DNA of 51,974 nucleotides from Clostridiales bacterium. Lineage in GTDB: Bacteria > Bacillota > Clostridia > Lachnospirales > Lachnospiraceae. A model generated the notes under the pieces. It was not told the DNA's origin. It did not search any database and saw only the letters and a program-made list of their open reading frames with translations. Where the stretch lies: the NCBI GenBank assembly GCA_012839295.1, contig DUNO01000042.1:1-51974 (forward strand), in the 5' to 3' direction. Positions 1-8,625 of this stretch are shown in pieces (the first letter of the stretch is position 1; each line of letters opens with the position of its first letter). Made by a program: the position numbers and the translations under genes.

Positions 1-84
1 AGAAAGTGTGAAAGAAAGTCACTTTCAAACTATTTATTAAGGCCTATTCACTTTTTGAATAGGTCATCAAAAAGTGAAAGGCAC
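1..84 (+). repeat. Dispersed structured repeat, copy A
   Basis: One of four related copies in the window; the others are at 14171-14245, 42204-42280 (minus) and 51910-51974. It holds a small GAAAG/CTTTC hairpin (14-26) and a 7-bp hairpin CCTATTC/GAATAGG (43-49/57-63). The loop ACTTTTT (50-56) is complementary to AAAAAGT (69-75), giving either an H-type pseudoknot or two mutually exclusive hairpins. The copy ends in GAAAGGCAC, 10 nt before the ATG at 95, so it supplies the leader and probably the ribosome site of the first gene. Function is not known to me. Confidence 0.8.
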
Positions 85-94
85 GGGCATAGAT

Positions 95-802
95 ATGAGA
101 ATTGCTATTGTTGAAGATGAGCTGGGGGTTCAGAAACAATTAGTAGGCTATATCCATCAGTATGAGAAGGAAATAAAGGAAAAATTTGAAATCACCATAT
201 TTTCAGATGGAGATGAGATCACCTATGATTATCAGGCTGTCTATGATATCATCTTCTTAGATATCCAAATGAAACGCATGGATGGTATGAGGGCGGCGGA
301 AGCGATAAGAAAACTCGATATGGATGTTATCATAGTCTTTATTACCAATATGGCAAATTACGCGATAAAAGGGTATTCTGTTGATGCGATGGACTTTGTA
401 TTAAAGCCGATCTCTTATTTTGCTCTGTCACAGCAACTGCGAAAGGCAATCGAAAGAATTAAATCAAATAAAAAATATTATTTACTTTTACCGGTTGAAA
501 ATGGTGTTGAACGTTTGGAAGCATCCAAGATATTGTATATAGAAAGTGTCAGCCGGCGTTTAATAGTCCACAGTGAGCAGAACGATTATACAATTTACAG
601 TACATTAAAGGAAATGGAAGATAAGCTGAAAGGACAGTATTTTTTCCGGTGCAATAATTGTTATTTGGTAAATTTGTCTTATGTGGAAGGTGTGAAAAAC
701 AGTATAGTGACAGTGAAAGGCCGGCAATTACAAATAAGCAGGCCAAAAAAGAAAGCATTTATGGGTGCTTTAGCTGATTATGTAGGAGGAGTCATAAGAT
801 AA
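95..802 (+). CDS. LytTR-family response regulator (AgrA-like)
   Basis: A DNA-binding response regulator. The N-terminal receiver domain has the acidic pair (IVEDE), phospho-acceptor Asp56 in IFLDIQM, and the lysine in LKPIS. The C-terminal LytTR domain runs from about residue 135 to the end. LytTR domains bind DNA through beta strands, usually at direct repeats upstream of target promoters. An in-frame GTG at 74 would add seven residues, but MRIAIVEDE at 95 is the normal family start. The stop overlaps the next start (TAATG), so it is translationally coupled to the kinase at 802. Its leader is the dispersed repeat at 1-84. No agrB or agrD is visible, so this is AgrA-like by family, not shown to be quorum sensing. 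The GH3 gene downstream is a possible target, by position only. Confidence 0.9.
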   Translation: MRIAIVEDELGVQKQLVGYIHQYEKEIKEKFEITIFSDGDEITYDYQAVYDIIFLDIQMKRMDGMRAAEAIRKLDMDVIIVFITNMANYAIKGYSVDAMDFVLKPISYFALSQQLRKAIERIKSNKKYYLLLPVENGVERLEASKILYIESVSRRLIVHSEQNDYTIYSTLKEMEDKLKGQYFFRCNNCYLVNLSYVEGVKNSIVTVKGRQLQISRPKKKAFMGALADYVGGVIR

Positions 803-2106
803 TGGGTGAAATGTTGCCGGATATTCCGCGCTTTTATACGGCCGTAGCCGAATGGCTGGCTTGTGTGGTATACATCCTGCCACTGAAGAAAAAAATTAAG
901 GGTAAGAAGCTGGCAGCAACATTATTGTTAATGCTAGGCTTTCAATGCATGATACAATACATTGCCGGCTGTTTAGATATCGTATTCTGGCTGCCCGGTA
1001 TGATAGTTGCGGTCCTTGCAATGTTCGTCGGCATTTTTGTGTGCTGTGACCTGTCTGTTTTTGATGCCGGATATTGTTGTGCCAGGGCATTTATTACAGC
1101 AGAGTTCGCCGCTTCTTTCGGATGGCAGCTTTTTTGTTTTATTTTTTTCAAACAAGCTGATGGTCCCAGCTGGATCACCTTTTTCGTGGTAATGGGTGTT
1201 TATGGGATGACCTTTGGAATAATATTTTTCCTTGAGAGCAGACGGCTGCCCAGTGATACCAGATTAAATGTTACTGTGAAGGAATTCACCAGTGCAATTA
1301 TAATAGCAGTAACAGTATTTGCAATCAGTAATATTTATTTTGTAATTGATTTCTCTTTATTCAGGGATCAAACAGGAGCTGCTTTATTTTTTATCAGGAC
1401 ATTAGTGGATTTTAGCGGCCTGACCATGCTCTACGCACAGCAGGAACAAAAAAATGAGATGCATTTACGATATGAATTGGAAGCGATGGACAGTGTATTA
1501 CGGCGTCAATACGAACAATATAAGCAGTCGAGGGATAACATTGAACTATTAAATAGAAAAACCCATGACCTAAAACAGCAGATAGCGGTTATACGTTTAG
1601 AAGATGATCCGGTAAAGAGGGAAAGTTATATAAAGGAAATGGAGCAGGTAATCAAACAATTTGAAGTAAAGGTTGATACAGGAAATAAAATTCTGGATAT
1701 TGTTCTGACTGCAAAAAATATATACTGTTTAAAGCATGATATTACATTAACATGTGTGATTGATGGAAGCCTGATTAGTTTTATGGAGGTAATGGATATA
1801 TGTACAATTTTCGGTAATGCCTTGGATAATGCCATTGAAAGTGTAATGAAATTAAAGGAGAAGGAGAAGCGCTTAATAAGAATGGCGGTTTATTCACAAA
1901 ATAATTTGTTGATGATAAGGTTTGAAAATTACAGTACAGAAATCCTTGATTTTGAAGGCGGGCTGCCAAAGACGACAAAAGCAGACAAGGGTTACCACGG
2001 GTACGGAATGAAGAGCATCAGGCGGGCAATCGAAAAATATGGCGGTAACATGACGGTTCATATGCAAAATGACTGGTTTATTCTAAGAATTTTAATTCCA
2101 ATATAA
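802..2106 (+). CDS. GHKL sensor histidine kinase (AgrC-like)
   Basis: Membrane sensor kinase and partner of the LytTR regulator just upstream (1-bp overlap, SD GGAGG at about 786). Residues 1 to about 210 are strongly hydrophobic with roughly six membrane segments and no large extracellular domain. A coiled segment follows, then the phospho-acceptor region with His255 in KTHDLKQQ. The C-terminal GHKL ATPase domain shows NALDNAIES (N box) and a glycine-rich GYHGYGMKSI segment. The length of 434 residues is normal for the AgrC/CitA-like class. The signal is unknown: a peptide is usual for this family, but no precursor peptide gene is seen nearby. A strong terminator follows at 2149. Confidence 0.88.
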   Translation: MGEMLPDIPRFYTAVAEWLACVVYILPLKKKIKGKKLAATLLLMLGFQCMIQYIAGCLDIVFWLPGMIVAVLAMFVGIFVCCDLSVFDAGYCCARAFITAEFAASFGWQLFCFIFFKQADGPSWITFFVVMGVYGMTFGIIFFLESRRLPSDTRLNVTVKEFTSAIIIAVTVFAISNIYFVIDFSLFRDQTGAALFFIRTLVDFSGLTMLYAQQEQKNEMHLRYELEAMDSVLRRQYEQYKQSRDNIELLNRKTHDLKQQIAVIRLEDDPVKRESYIKEMEQVIKQFEVKVDTGNKILDIVLTAKNIYCLKHDITLTCVIDGSLISFMEVMDICTIFGNALDNAIESVMKLKEKEKRLIRMAVYSQNNLLMIRFENYSTEILDFEGGLPKTTKADKGYHGYGMKSIRRAIEKYGGNMTVHMQNDWFILRILIPI

Positions 2107-2148
2107 AGATTGAATAAATATCATGACAGATTATCCAATAGAAATAAC

Positions 2149-2187
2149 AATCTAGCCAAAAAAAGCACATGGCTAGATTTTTTTTTG
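2149..2187 (+). terminator. Rho-independent terminator after the AgrA/C-like pair
   Basis: Ten-bp stem AATCTAGCCA / TGGCTAGATT with an 11-nt loop, directly followed by a run of T. It closes the two-gene operon 43 bases after the kinase stop. Confidence 0.9.
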
Positions 2188-2208
2188 CTATAATCAATAA
2201 TCATAACA

Positions 2209-2232
2209 GTAACGTGGTGGCCACCTGGTTAC
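2209..2232 (+). promoter_or_regulatory. Imperfect 24-bp dyad, possible operator
   Basis: GTAAC and GTTAC arms flank the perfect palindrome GGTGGCCACC. It lies 92 bases upstream of the GH3 start at 2324 and just before a weak -35-like TTGATA at 2236. It looks like a protein-binding site for regulation of the GH3 gene; which regulator is unknown. Confidence 0.4.
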
Positions 2233-2265
2233 AAGTTGATAAAGGAATTAAGAATAAAATAACTG

Positions 2266-2294
2266 CCCGGAATTTTATCATTTAAAATCCCGGG
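2266..2294 (+). other. Leader hairpin before GH3 gene
   Basis: CCCGG-A-ATTTTA pairs with TAAAAT-C-CCGGG, a nearly perfect stem of about 12 bp ending 19 bases before the AGGAGG at 2313. There is no T run, so it is not an ordinary terminator. It could stabilise the 5' end of the message or be an operator. Confidence 0.4.
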
Positions 2295-2323
2295 AAACTA
2301 TATCAAAGATCTAGGAGGAGAGC

Positions 2324-5254
2324 ATGGAAAAAAGAAAAATGAGTAACAAAAAGTTCAAAGCAATATGGATCCCGATCCTGTCAGTTGTTTTAGTACTTAC
2401 CTTGGTTGTGAATATCCTGATGAATATCTTCGTCGGCTATGTTAACCTGTACCTGGGAAAAGGTGATCTTGTTATTACCAAAACCGAAGGGACGGAGAAT
2501 TGGGACAGCAATTATTATACCATGGATTATGCTTCAGCGGAAGAAGTATCTGCAGCAGCAAATGATACCTGCGCAAGGATTGAAGGCGAAGGTATCGTAC
2601 TTATGAAGAACAATGGGGCACTTCCTTTAACTACCTCGGCCGGAAGCAAAGCCAAGGTCACAGTATTAGGGCGTGATGCGGCAGACCCGGTATACGGCGG
2701 CTCCGGCTCCGGTTCTGTTAAATTAGATACGGTTGTGGATTTTAAGACTGGTCTGGAGAACGCTAATTTTGAAGTGAATCCGACAGTGTATGATCTTTTG
2801 CTGGGATATTCCTCCTTTACCTTAAAGGATAATATGTTTGGCGGACAGGACAGGGTATATGACCATCCAAAGGCTAATATAGTAATGGATGACCCTGAGG
2901 CATCCCAATACCAGATCGGTGAAATGCCGGTAGAAAATTATACATCGGATGCAGTTGCAAGCTTTGCTTCCTATGGTGATGCCGCCATTATTATGTACGG
3001 ACGCGGCGGCGGTGAAGGCGGGGACCTTGCACAGAGCATGGAAGGCTGGGATGAGAATTATGAAGCGGGACAGCACCAGCTGGAATTAAACTATGATGAG
3101 AAGCAGCTATTGGCACTTGCAGAGGCAAATTTTGATAAGGTTATCGTTATCATCAATGCCAGCACCTCAATGGAGCTTGGAATTTTAGAAAATGATGATA
3201 AGGTAGATGCTATCCTCTGGGTTGGTTCTCCCGGGCAGACGGGCTTTAACGCAGTAGGCCAGGTATTAAACGGTACCATTAACCCCTCCGGACGTACGGC
3301 AGATATCTATCCGGCAGATTTTACAAAGGATCCTACCTTCGTAAACTTTGGATTTAACCAGTATAACAATATCAGTGAAGCAAATTCCTTTGGCAATGGA
3401 TATTTCGTGCAGTATGAGGAAGGTATCTATATCGGTTACAGATATTATGAAACAGCAGCGGCAGAAGGCTTTATCAATTATGACGATGCAGTGGTATATC
3501 CCTTCGGATATGGCCTGAGCTACACCAGCTTTGACTGGGAAGTTACAGGCAAGAAGCTTGGTGATACGGAGGGTGAAATCTCTGTAGATGTCAAGGTAAC
3601 CAACACAGGCAATGTAGCCGGTAAGGATGTTGTAGAAATGTATTATTCAGCTCCTTATACCAAGGGAGGGATCGAAAAATCAGAAGTAGTCCTTGGTGAT
3701 TTTGCAAAGACCGGTTTACTGGAGCCAGGCGCTTCTGAAACAGTAACCCTTACCCTTGCGGTAGAGGATATGGCATCCTATGACTATAAGAATGCAAAGG
3801 CATATGTGCTGGAAGCAGGCGATTATGATATTACAATGCAGACGGACTCCCATAATATCAAAGCGGGAACAGAAGCTATTAAATATACCGTGGATAAAAC
3901 CGTCACCTACAGCGGTGATAACCACAGGGCATCCGACCAAACGGCTGTGACCAACCAGTTTGATGATGTAAATGCATTATTCACAGATACACCAAAAGAA
4001 GGCCTGATTACCAATATGTCGAGGGCTGACTTTGCAGGAACCTTTCCAACTGCTCCTACGGATGCAGACAGGACCGCGAATGATGGAATCCTGGCAGGCT
4101 TTGCTAAGTATTCGGCATCAGCCAACGCGGATCCTAATGCAGTAATGCCTACCACGGGTGCGGACAACGGCCTCCAGTTGATTGACCTTCGCGGTGTTGA
4201 TTATGATGATCCTACCTGGGATTTATTATTAGACCAGCTGAATCCGGAGGAGATCCTGAAGGTTGTTATGAGCGGCGCCTATAACTCAGCAGCAATTGAT
4301 TCTATTGGAAAGCCCGCAGCAGTTGACCTGGACGGTCCTGCCGGCATCAGCTCCTTTATGACAGCCATGAGCTGTACTGCATATCCTTCTGCAGTAGTGA
4401 TTGCATCAACCTACAACAAGGATATTGCTTATGAAATGGGCAAAATGCTCGGTAATGAAGCACTTGCAAATAAAGTGAATGGGTGGTATGCCCCCGCCAT
4501 GAATACACACCGCTCTCCTTTTGCAGGACGTAACTTTGAATACTATTCCGAGGATGGTGTCCTTGCCGGTAAGATTGGCGCATCCGTCGTATCAGGTGCG
4601 GCAAGTAAAGGTGTGTATGCATTCATCAAGCATTTTGCATTAAATGACCAGGAGACAAACCGTGTTAATAACGGTATATCCACTTGGGCAAATGAACAGG
4701 CGATTCGTGAGATTTACCTGAAGCCATTTGAGCTCTCAGTAAAGGATGCTACTGCCACACTGAAATACATTGCGGATGAAAATGGTACGGTAGCCGGGAA
4801 GGAAATAGCCGGCTGTACCGCAGTCATGAGCTCCTTCAACCGTATCGGTGCAACCTGGGCCGGCGGCTCTGTTCCTTTGATGCAGAATGTGCTCCGTGAT
4901 GAGTGGGGCTTTGACGGTATCGTTATTACAGACTTCAACCTGTATCCTTACATGGTGGTTGACCAGGGTATCAAAGCAGGCTCAGACTTAATGCTGACCT
5001 TTGAATCCATGAAGACCATAGAGGATTCAAGCAGTGCGACGGCTGTTACAAACCTGAGGAAATCCGCACACAATATCCTGTATGCGGTTGTAAACAGCAA
5101 TGCGATGAACGGCATTGTTCCGGGTACGATCATTTCTTACACAATGGCAACCTGGGAAAAGGTATTAATCGCCGTAGATATCCTGATTGCAATATTCTTA
5201 TTGGCAGGTATCTCCTGGGTTATCATCAGGGTACGCAAAAATAAACAGGCATAA
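2324..5254 (+). CDS. Membrane-anchored, circularly permuted GH3 beta-glycosidase
   Basis: Predicted exo-acting beta-glycosidase (GH3) outside the membrane. Domain order is reversed relative to classical GH3. An N-terminal membrane helix (about 14-38) is followed by the alpha/beta sandwich (GEGIVLMKNNGALPL, then likely acid/base Glu231 in GGEGGDL), an FnIII-like domain (about 410-520), and only then the TIM barrel. The barrel has AGRNFEYYSED, KH 769-770 in IKHFALNDQE, and nucleophile Asp870 in VITDFN. A second membrane helix (about 940-965) with a basic tail ends the protein, so it seems tethered at both ends. Reversed order is known in some rumen beta-glucosidases (Ruminococcus albus, Butyrivibrio fibrisolvens). 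The residue after the nucleophile is Phe where Trp is usual. SD AGGAGG at 2313 fixes the start. Substrate cannot be read from sequence. Confidence 0.88.
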   Translation: MEKRKMSNKKFKAIWIPILSVVLVLTLVVNILMNIFVGYVNLYLGKGDLVITKTEGTENWDSNYYTMDYASAEEVSAAANDTCARIEGEGIVLMKNNGALPLTTSAGSKAKVTVLGRDAADPVYGGSGSGSVKLDTVVDFKTGLENANFEVNPTVYDLLLGYSSFTLKDNMFGGQDRVYDHPKANIVMDDPEASQYQIGEMPVENYTSDAVASFASYGDAAIIMYGRGGGEGGDLAQSMEGWDENYEAGQHQLELNYDEKQLLALAEANFDKVIVIINASTSMELGILENDDKVDAILWVGSPGQTGFNAVGQVLNGTINPSGRTADIYPADFTKDPTFVNFGFNQYNNISEANSFGNGYFVQYEEGIYIGYRYYETAAAEGFINYDDAVVYPFGYGLSYTSFDWEVTGKKLGDTEGEISVDVKVTNTGNVAGKDVVEMYYSAPYTKGGIEKSEVVLGDFAKTGLLEPGASETVTLTLAVEDMASYDYKNAKAYVLEAGDYDITMQTDSHNIKAGTEAIKYTVDKTVTYSGDNHRASDQTAVTNQFDDVNALFTDTPKEGLITNMSRADFAGTFPTAPTDADRTANDGILAGFAKYSASANADPNAVMPTTGADNGLQLIDLRGVDYDDPTWDLLLDQLNPEEILKVVMSGAYNSAAIDSIGKPAAVDLDGPAGISSFMTAMSCTAYPSAVVIASTYNKDIAYEMGKMLGNEALANKVNGWYAPAMNTHRSPFAGRNFEYYSEDGVLAGKIGASVVSGAASKGVYAFIKHFALNDQETNRVNNGISTWANEQAIREIYLKPFELSVKDATATLKYIADENGTVAGKEIAGCTAVMSSFNRIGATWAGGSVPLMQNVLRDEWGFDGIVITDFNLYPYMVVDQGIKAGSDLMLTFESMKTIEDSSSATAVTNLRKSAHNILYAVVNSNAMNGIVPGTIISYTMATWEKVLIAVDILIAIFLLAGISWVIIRVRKNKQA

Positions 5255-5270
5255 TTAAAATTTTAATCCG

Positions 5271-5316
5271 GGGCTGTTGCAAAACTGAACATTGACAAAT
5301 TGCAGCAGCCCTTTTT
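5271..5316 (+). terminator. Terminator after permuted GH3 gene
   Basis: Stem GGGCTGTTGCAA (5271-5282) / TTGCAGCAGCCC (5300-5311), 12 bp with one G-T pair, followed by TTTTT. It separates the anchored GH3 from the cytosolic GH3 downstream. Confidence 0.88.
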
Positions 5317-5375
5317 GAATAATTAATGCGGGTCTGCAGAGAGGGCTATCATTAATGGCGAAAAAGGAAGAGAAA

Positions 5376-7790
5376 ATGAAATATAGAGAATTGATTAGCA
5401 AAATGACCTTAGAGGAAAAGGCCTCACTGATGTCAGGCAAGGATTTCTGGCAGTCACAGGACATTGAACGGCTTGGGATAGGTAATATGTTTTTGGCCGA
5501 TGGTCCCCATGGAATCCGCAAGCAGGCTGCGGCCGCAGACCATCTGGGACTGAACGCCAGCATTCCCGCCACCTGTTTTCCCACTGCTGCGGCCGTAGCT
5601 AACAGCTGGAGTGAGGAGTTAGGGACAATCATCGGGGAAAGTCTTGGGGAAGAGGCAGTATCACAGAAGGTTAATGTATTACTTGGACCCGGCATCAACA
5701 TGAAGAGGAATCCTCTTTGCGGCAGAAATTTTGAGTATTTCAGTGAAGATCCCTATCTTGCCGGTAAAGTGGCTGCGGCGTATATCAGGGGGATCCAGGG
5801 CAAAGGTGTATCTGCCTGCGTGAAGCATTTTTGCGTGAATAACCAGGAAGAGCGGCGCATGGCAATTGACACAATCGTTGATGAGAGAACCCTACGCGAA
5901 ATCTACCTGACAGCCTTTGAAATTGCCGTCAAGGAAGGCATGACCATGTCGGTCATGTCCTCCTATAACAAGTTAAACGGTACTTATACCAATGAGAACC
6001 AGCATCTGCTGAGGGACATTCTCCGTGGAGAATGGGGCTACCAGGGCTGCGTCATCACGGACTGGGGCGGGAACAATGACCGTGTGGCAGGCCTCCTGGC
6101 AGGAAATGAGCTGGAGATGCCCACCAATGGCGGTGAGACGGATGAGGATATCCTTCAGGCTGTCAAGAAGGGAATTATCAAGGAAGAGGCTCTGGATGAA
6201 TGTGTTGACCGTTTGCTGGAGCTGATTTTCGCGACAGAAGAGGTATTCAAAAAGCCCCATAAGGACTTTGATAAGAAGCAGCATCATGAAATTGCACAGA
6301 GGGCCGCGGAAGAATCCATTGTCCTGCTTAAGAATGAAGGGGATATCCTGCCCTTAAAGCAGGGCATCAAAGTGGCAATTATCGGGGATTTTGCGAAACA
6401 GGCAAGGTACCAGGGAGCAGGCTCCTCGATTGTTAACCCGATCTTCCTGGACAATACCCTGGATTGTCTGGGCGCCTCCGGCATTGACAGCATCGGTTTT
6501 GAACCGGGCTATAACCGTTATGGCAAGAAGGGCAAAGGCTTGGTTAACAAGGCCTGTGAGCTGGCGAAGGGGGCAGAGGTTGTCCTTTTATACATCGGCC
6601 TTGATGAAGTGACGGAGGCGGAGGGGCTTGACAGGCAGGATATGAAGCTCCCGCAGAACCAGATTGATTTACTGGAGGCCTTATATCAGGTGAACCCGAA
6701 TATTATTGCAGTGCTTTCCTGCGGTTCAGCAGTGGAGATGCCCTGGATTAACAAGGTTAAGGCCCTGGTACATGCAAGCTTAAGCGGCCAGGCTGGGGCG
6801 AAGGCTGTATTAAGGGTACTGAGGGGTGAAGTGAATCCTTCCGGTAAATTGGCGGAAACCTATCCATTAATATATGAAGATACTCCTTCATATCATAATT
6901 TTCCTGGAAAAGAAGTGAGTGTTGAGTACCGTGAAGGGCCATATATCGGCTACCGTTACTATGACACGGCGGGGGTACCGGTCCTGTATCCCTTCGGTTA
7001 CGGTTTAAGCTATACCTCGTTTGAATATTCCGGGCTTACCGTTGATGACAGGAAGGCAGTCTTCCAGCTTACCAATACGGGGAAGGTTGCAGGAAAGGAA
7101 GTAGTCCAGCTATATGTTGGCTGCAGATCGGATAAGATCTTCCGACCAAAGAAGGAATTAAAGGGCTTCCAAAAAATCGAGCTGCAGCCAGGCGAGACAA
7201 AGACGGTTACGATACCCTTTGACGATAAGACCTTCCGTTATTTTAACGTTCTTACGAATGGCTGGGAGATTGAAACAGCTGATTATGAAATCATGGTAGG
7301 AGCCTCCAGCGCTGACATACGCTTAAGTACGATGGTATCCATCATTGGTACGGAAGCACCGGTTCCATATGACAGAGGCAGGCTGCCCTCCTATTATTCA
7401 GGAAAGGCAAACAATGTAAGCGTGGCTGAATTTGAAGCGCTGCTGGGGACGAAGGTTCCGGTTTCTACCTGGGACCGTACAAAACCCCTGGGCTATAACG
7501 ATACAATTGCACAGTGCCAGTATGCCAAGGGATGGGCTGCCCGGTTCGCATACCATACCATCAGCTTTGCATACCGATTCCTGAAGAAGATTGGAAAACG
7601 CAGTACGGCGAACCTGATTATGATGTCCGTCTACCATATGCCCTTCCGTGGGGTAGCCAGAATGACGGGCGGCATGGTCACCCTGCCGATGGTGGATGGG
7701 CTCTTAATCATGGTGAACGGCCGTTTCTTTAAAGGACTAAGGCATCTATGGAAGGAAAATTCAGCGAAGAAAAAGAGGGCAGGGAAATAA
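5376..7790 (+). CDS. Canonical GH3 beta-glucosidase, cytosolic
   Basis: GH3 enzyme with classical order: TIM barrel first (KMTLEEKASLMSG near the start, CGRNFEYFSEDP, KH 150-151 in VKHFCVNNQEE, nucleophile Asp229 in VITDWGG). The alpha/beta sandwich follows (likely acid/base Glu416 in EAEGLDR), then an FnIII domain with YPFGYGLSYTSF before it. There is no signal peptide, so it probably cleaves imported beta-linked oligosaccharides in the cytoplasm. A basic extension of roughly 100 residues after the FnIII domain carries a hydrophobic patch (LPMVDGLLIMV) and a KKKR tail, hinting at membrane association. I prefer the ATG at 5376 (AAGGAAG 5-6 bases upstream) over the in-frame ATG at 5355. A short gap to the GtrA-like gene suggests co-transcription. 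Confidence 0.9.
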   Translation: MKYRELISKMTLEEKASLMSGKDFWQSQDIERLGIGNMFLADGPHGIRKQAAAADHLGLNASIPATCFPTAAAVANSWSEELGTIIGESLGEEAVSQKVNVLLGPGINMKRNPLCGRNFEYFSEDPYLAGKVAAAYIRGIQGKGVSACVKHFCVNNQEERRMAIDTIVDERTLREIYLTAFEIAVKEGMTMSVMSSYNKLNGTYTNENQHLLRDILRGEWGYQGCVITDWGGNNDRVAGLLAGNELEMPTNGGETDEDILQAVKKGIIKEEALDECVDRLLELIFATEEVFKKPHKDFDKKQHHEIAQRAAEESIVLLKNEGDILPLKQGIKVAIIGDFAKQARYQGAGSSIVNPIFLDNTLDCLGASGIDSIGFEPGYNRYGKKGKGLVNKACELAKGAEVVLLYIGLDEVTEAEGLDRQDMKLPQNQIDLLEALYQVNPNIIAVLSCGSAVEMPWINKVKALVHASLSGQAGAKAVLRVLRGEVNPSGKLAETYPLIYEDTPSYHNFPGKEVSVEYREGPYIGYRYYDTAGVPVLYPFGYGLSYTSFEYSGLTVDDRKAVFQLTNTGKVAGKEVVQLYVGCRSDKIFRPKKELKGFQKIELQPGETKTVTIPFDDKTFRYFNVLTNGWEIETADYEIMVGASSADIRLSTMVSIIGTEAPVPYDRGRLPSYYSGKANNVSVAEFEALLGTKVPVSTWDRTKPLGYNDTIAQCQYAKGWAARFAYHTISFAYRFLKKIGKRSTANLIMMSVYHMPFRGVARMTGGMVTLPMVDGLLIMVNGRFFKGLRHLWKENSAKKKRAGK

Positions 7791-7792
7791 GA

Positions 7793-8428
7793 ATGAGTAA
7801 AACAGATGTAAAAAAGTATGGTATATTTTCCGGGATCGTGAAGCTATGGGGTAACTTTAAGGAAAAGCACCCTAATATTGCCCAATTCCTGGTGTTCTTT
7901 ATGCTGAGCAATGGAGTTACCGTATTGCAAATGGTGATGATGCCCCTGCTGAAGAATATCTTTGAATACACGAATCTGATAAATACCAATTTCCAGGTTT
8001 TCCAGGTGGGCAGGAACTTTGACGGAAGCGATTATTATATATTTAACTATGCAGCAGGCACAATAGCTTCCGGTGGCGGCGGGGGGCTGGCATATTTCCT
8101 GGCAGTCCAGGTTACCCTTGGCATTGCGCAGATCATCAATTTCTTTGCCCAGAGGAATATAACCTTTAAATCCAACAGCAATATCTGGAAGGCGGCATTT
8201 TGGTATGTGGTGGCATACATTGTAATTTCTATCGGAGCGGCAGCCCTGCAGGGACTTTACAAAGCACCGATCTATAATCTGTTAATGAATATCATGGGAA
8301 TGGGGTCCTTTGGTGAGATGTTGGCCGATTTTATTACAATGATTATCAACAGCGCGGTTTCCTTCTGGGTATTCTTCCCGATCTTTAAGATTATATTCAA
8401 GCAGGAGCCGGATACAAAGGAGAGCTAG
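7793..8428 (+). CDS. GtrA-like four-helix membrane protein
   Basis: Predicted integral membrane protein with four helices, roughly at residues 30-55, 88-120, 133-158 and 178-205. The segment between helices 2 and 3 (INFFAQRNITFKS) matches the N-x-x-x-R-x-x-T/V-F pattern of the GtrA/DPMS family. Those proteins act with glycosyltransferases on polyprenyl-linked sugars or simply occur beside carbohydrate enzymes. The ATG at 7793 begins 3 bases after the GH3 stop, with AGGG upstream; a longer reading from 7748 would overlap the GH3 gene and is less likely. No glycosyltransferase is nearby, so the partner is unknown. Confidence 0.65.
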   Translation: MSKTDVKKYGIFSGIVKLWGNFKEKHPNIAQFLVFFMLSNGVTVLQMVMMPLLKNIFEYTNLINTNFQVFQVGRNFDGSDYYIFNYAAGTIASGGGGGLAYFLAVQVTLGIAQIINFFAQRNITFKSNSNIWKAAFWYVVAYIVISIGAAALQGLYKAPIYNLLMNIMGMGSFGEMLADFITMIINSAVSFWVFFPIFKIIFKQEPDTKES

Positions 8429-8492
8429 AGCTGTACAGGATAATGCAGTTAATGGAATAAAGTGCAGCGAGGAGCCGCAGGCTTCGGCTGCC

Positions 8493-8536
8493 CCCGGATA
8501 TCATGGCTAGCCCATGGTATCCGGGAGTGGATTTTT
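8493..8536 (+). terminator. Terminator after GH3/GtrA-like operon
   Basis: Long stem CCCGGATATCATGG (8493-8506) / CCATGGTATCCGGG (8512-8525) with one weak pair, then a T-rich stretch (ATTTTT). A smaller GCAG/CTGC hairpin precedes it. Confidence 0.8.
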
Positions 8537-8625
8537 ATGGGGAAATGCAGGAAGTGTTCAAAAAAGGATGAATCAAGTAATCAATTTTTAGAATTCTATA
8601 ATGTATCGAAAAGGAGAGAAAAGGT

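Noticed and set aside
4920-4940. Permuted GH3 at 2324 as catalytically dead because of TDF in place of SDW
   Set aside because: The Asp nucleophile itself is kept, as are KH and the acid/base Glu region; only the neighbour differs.
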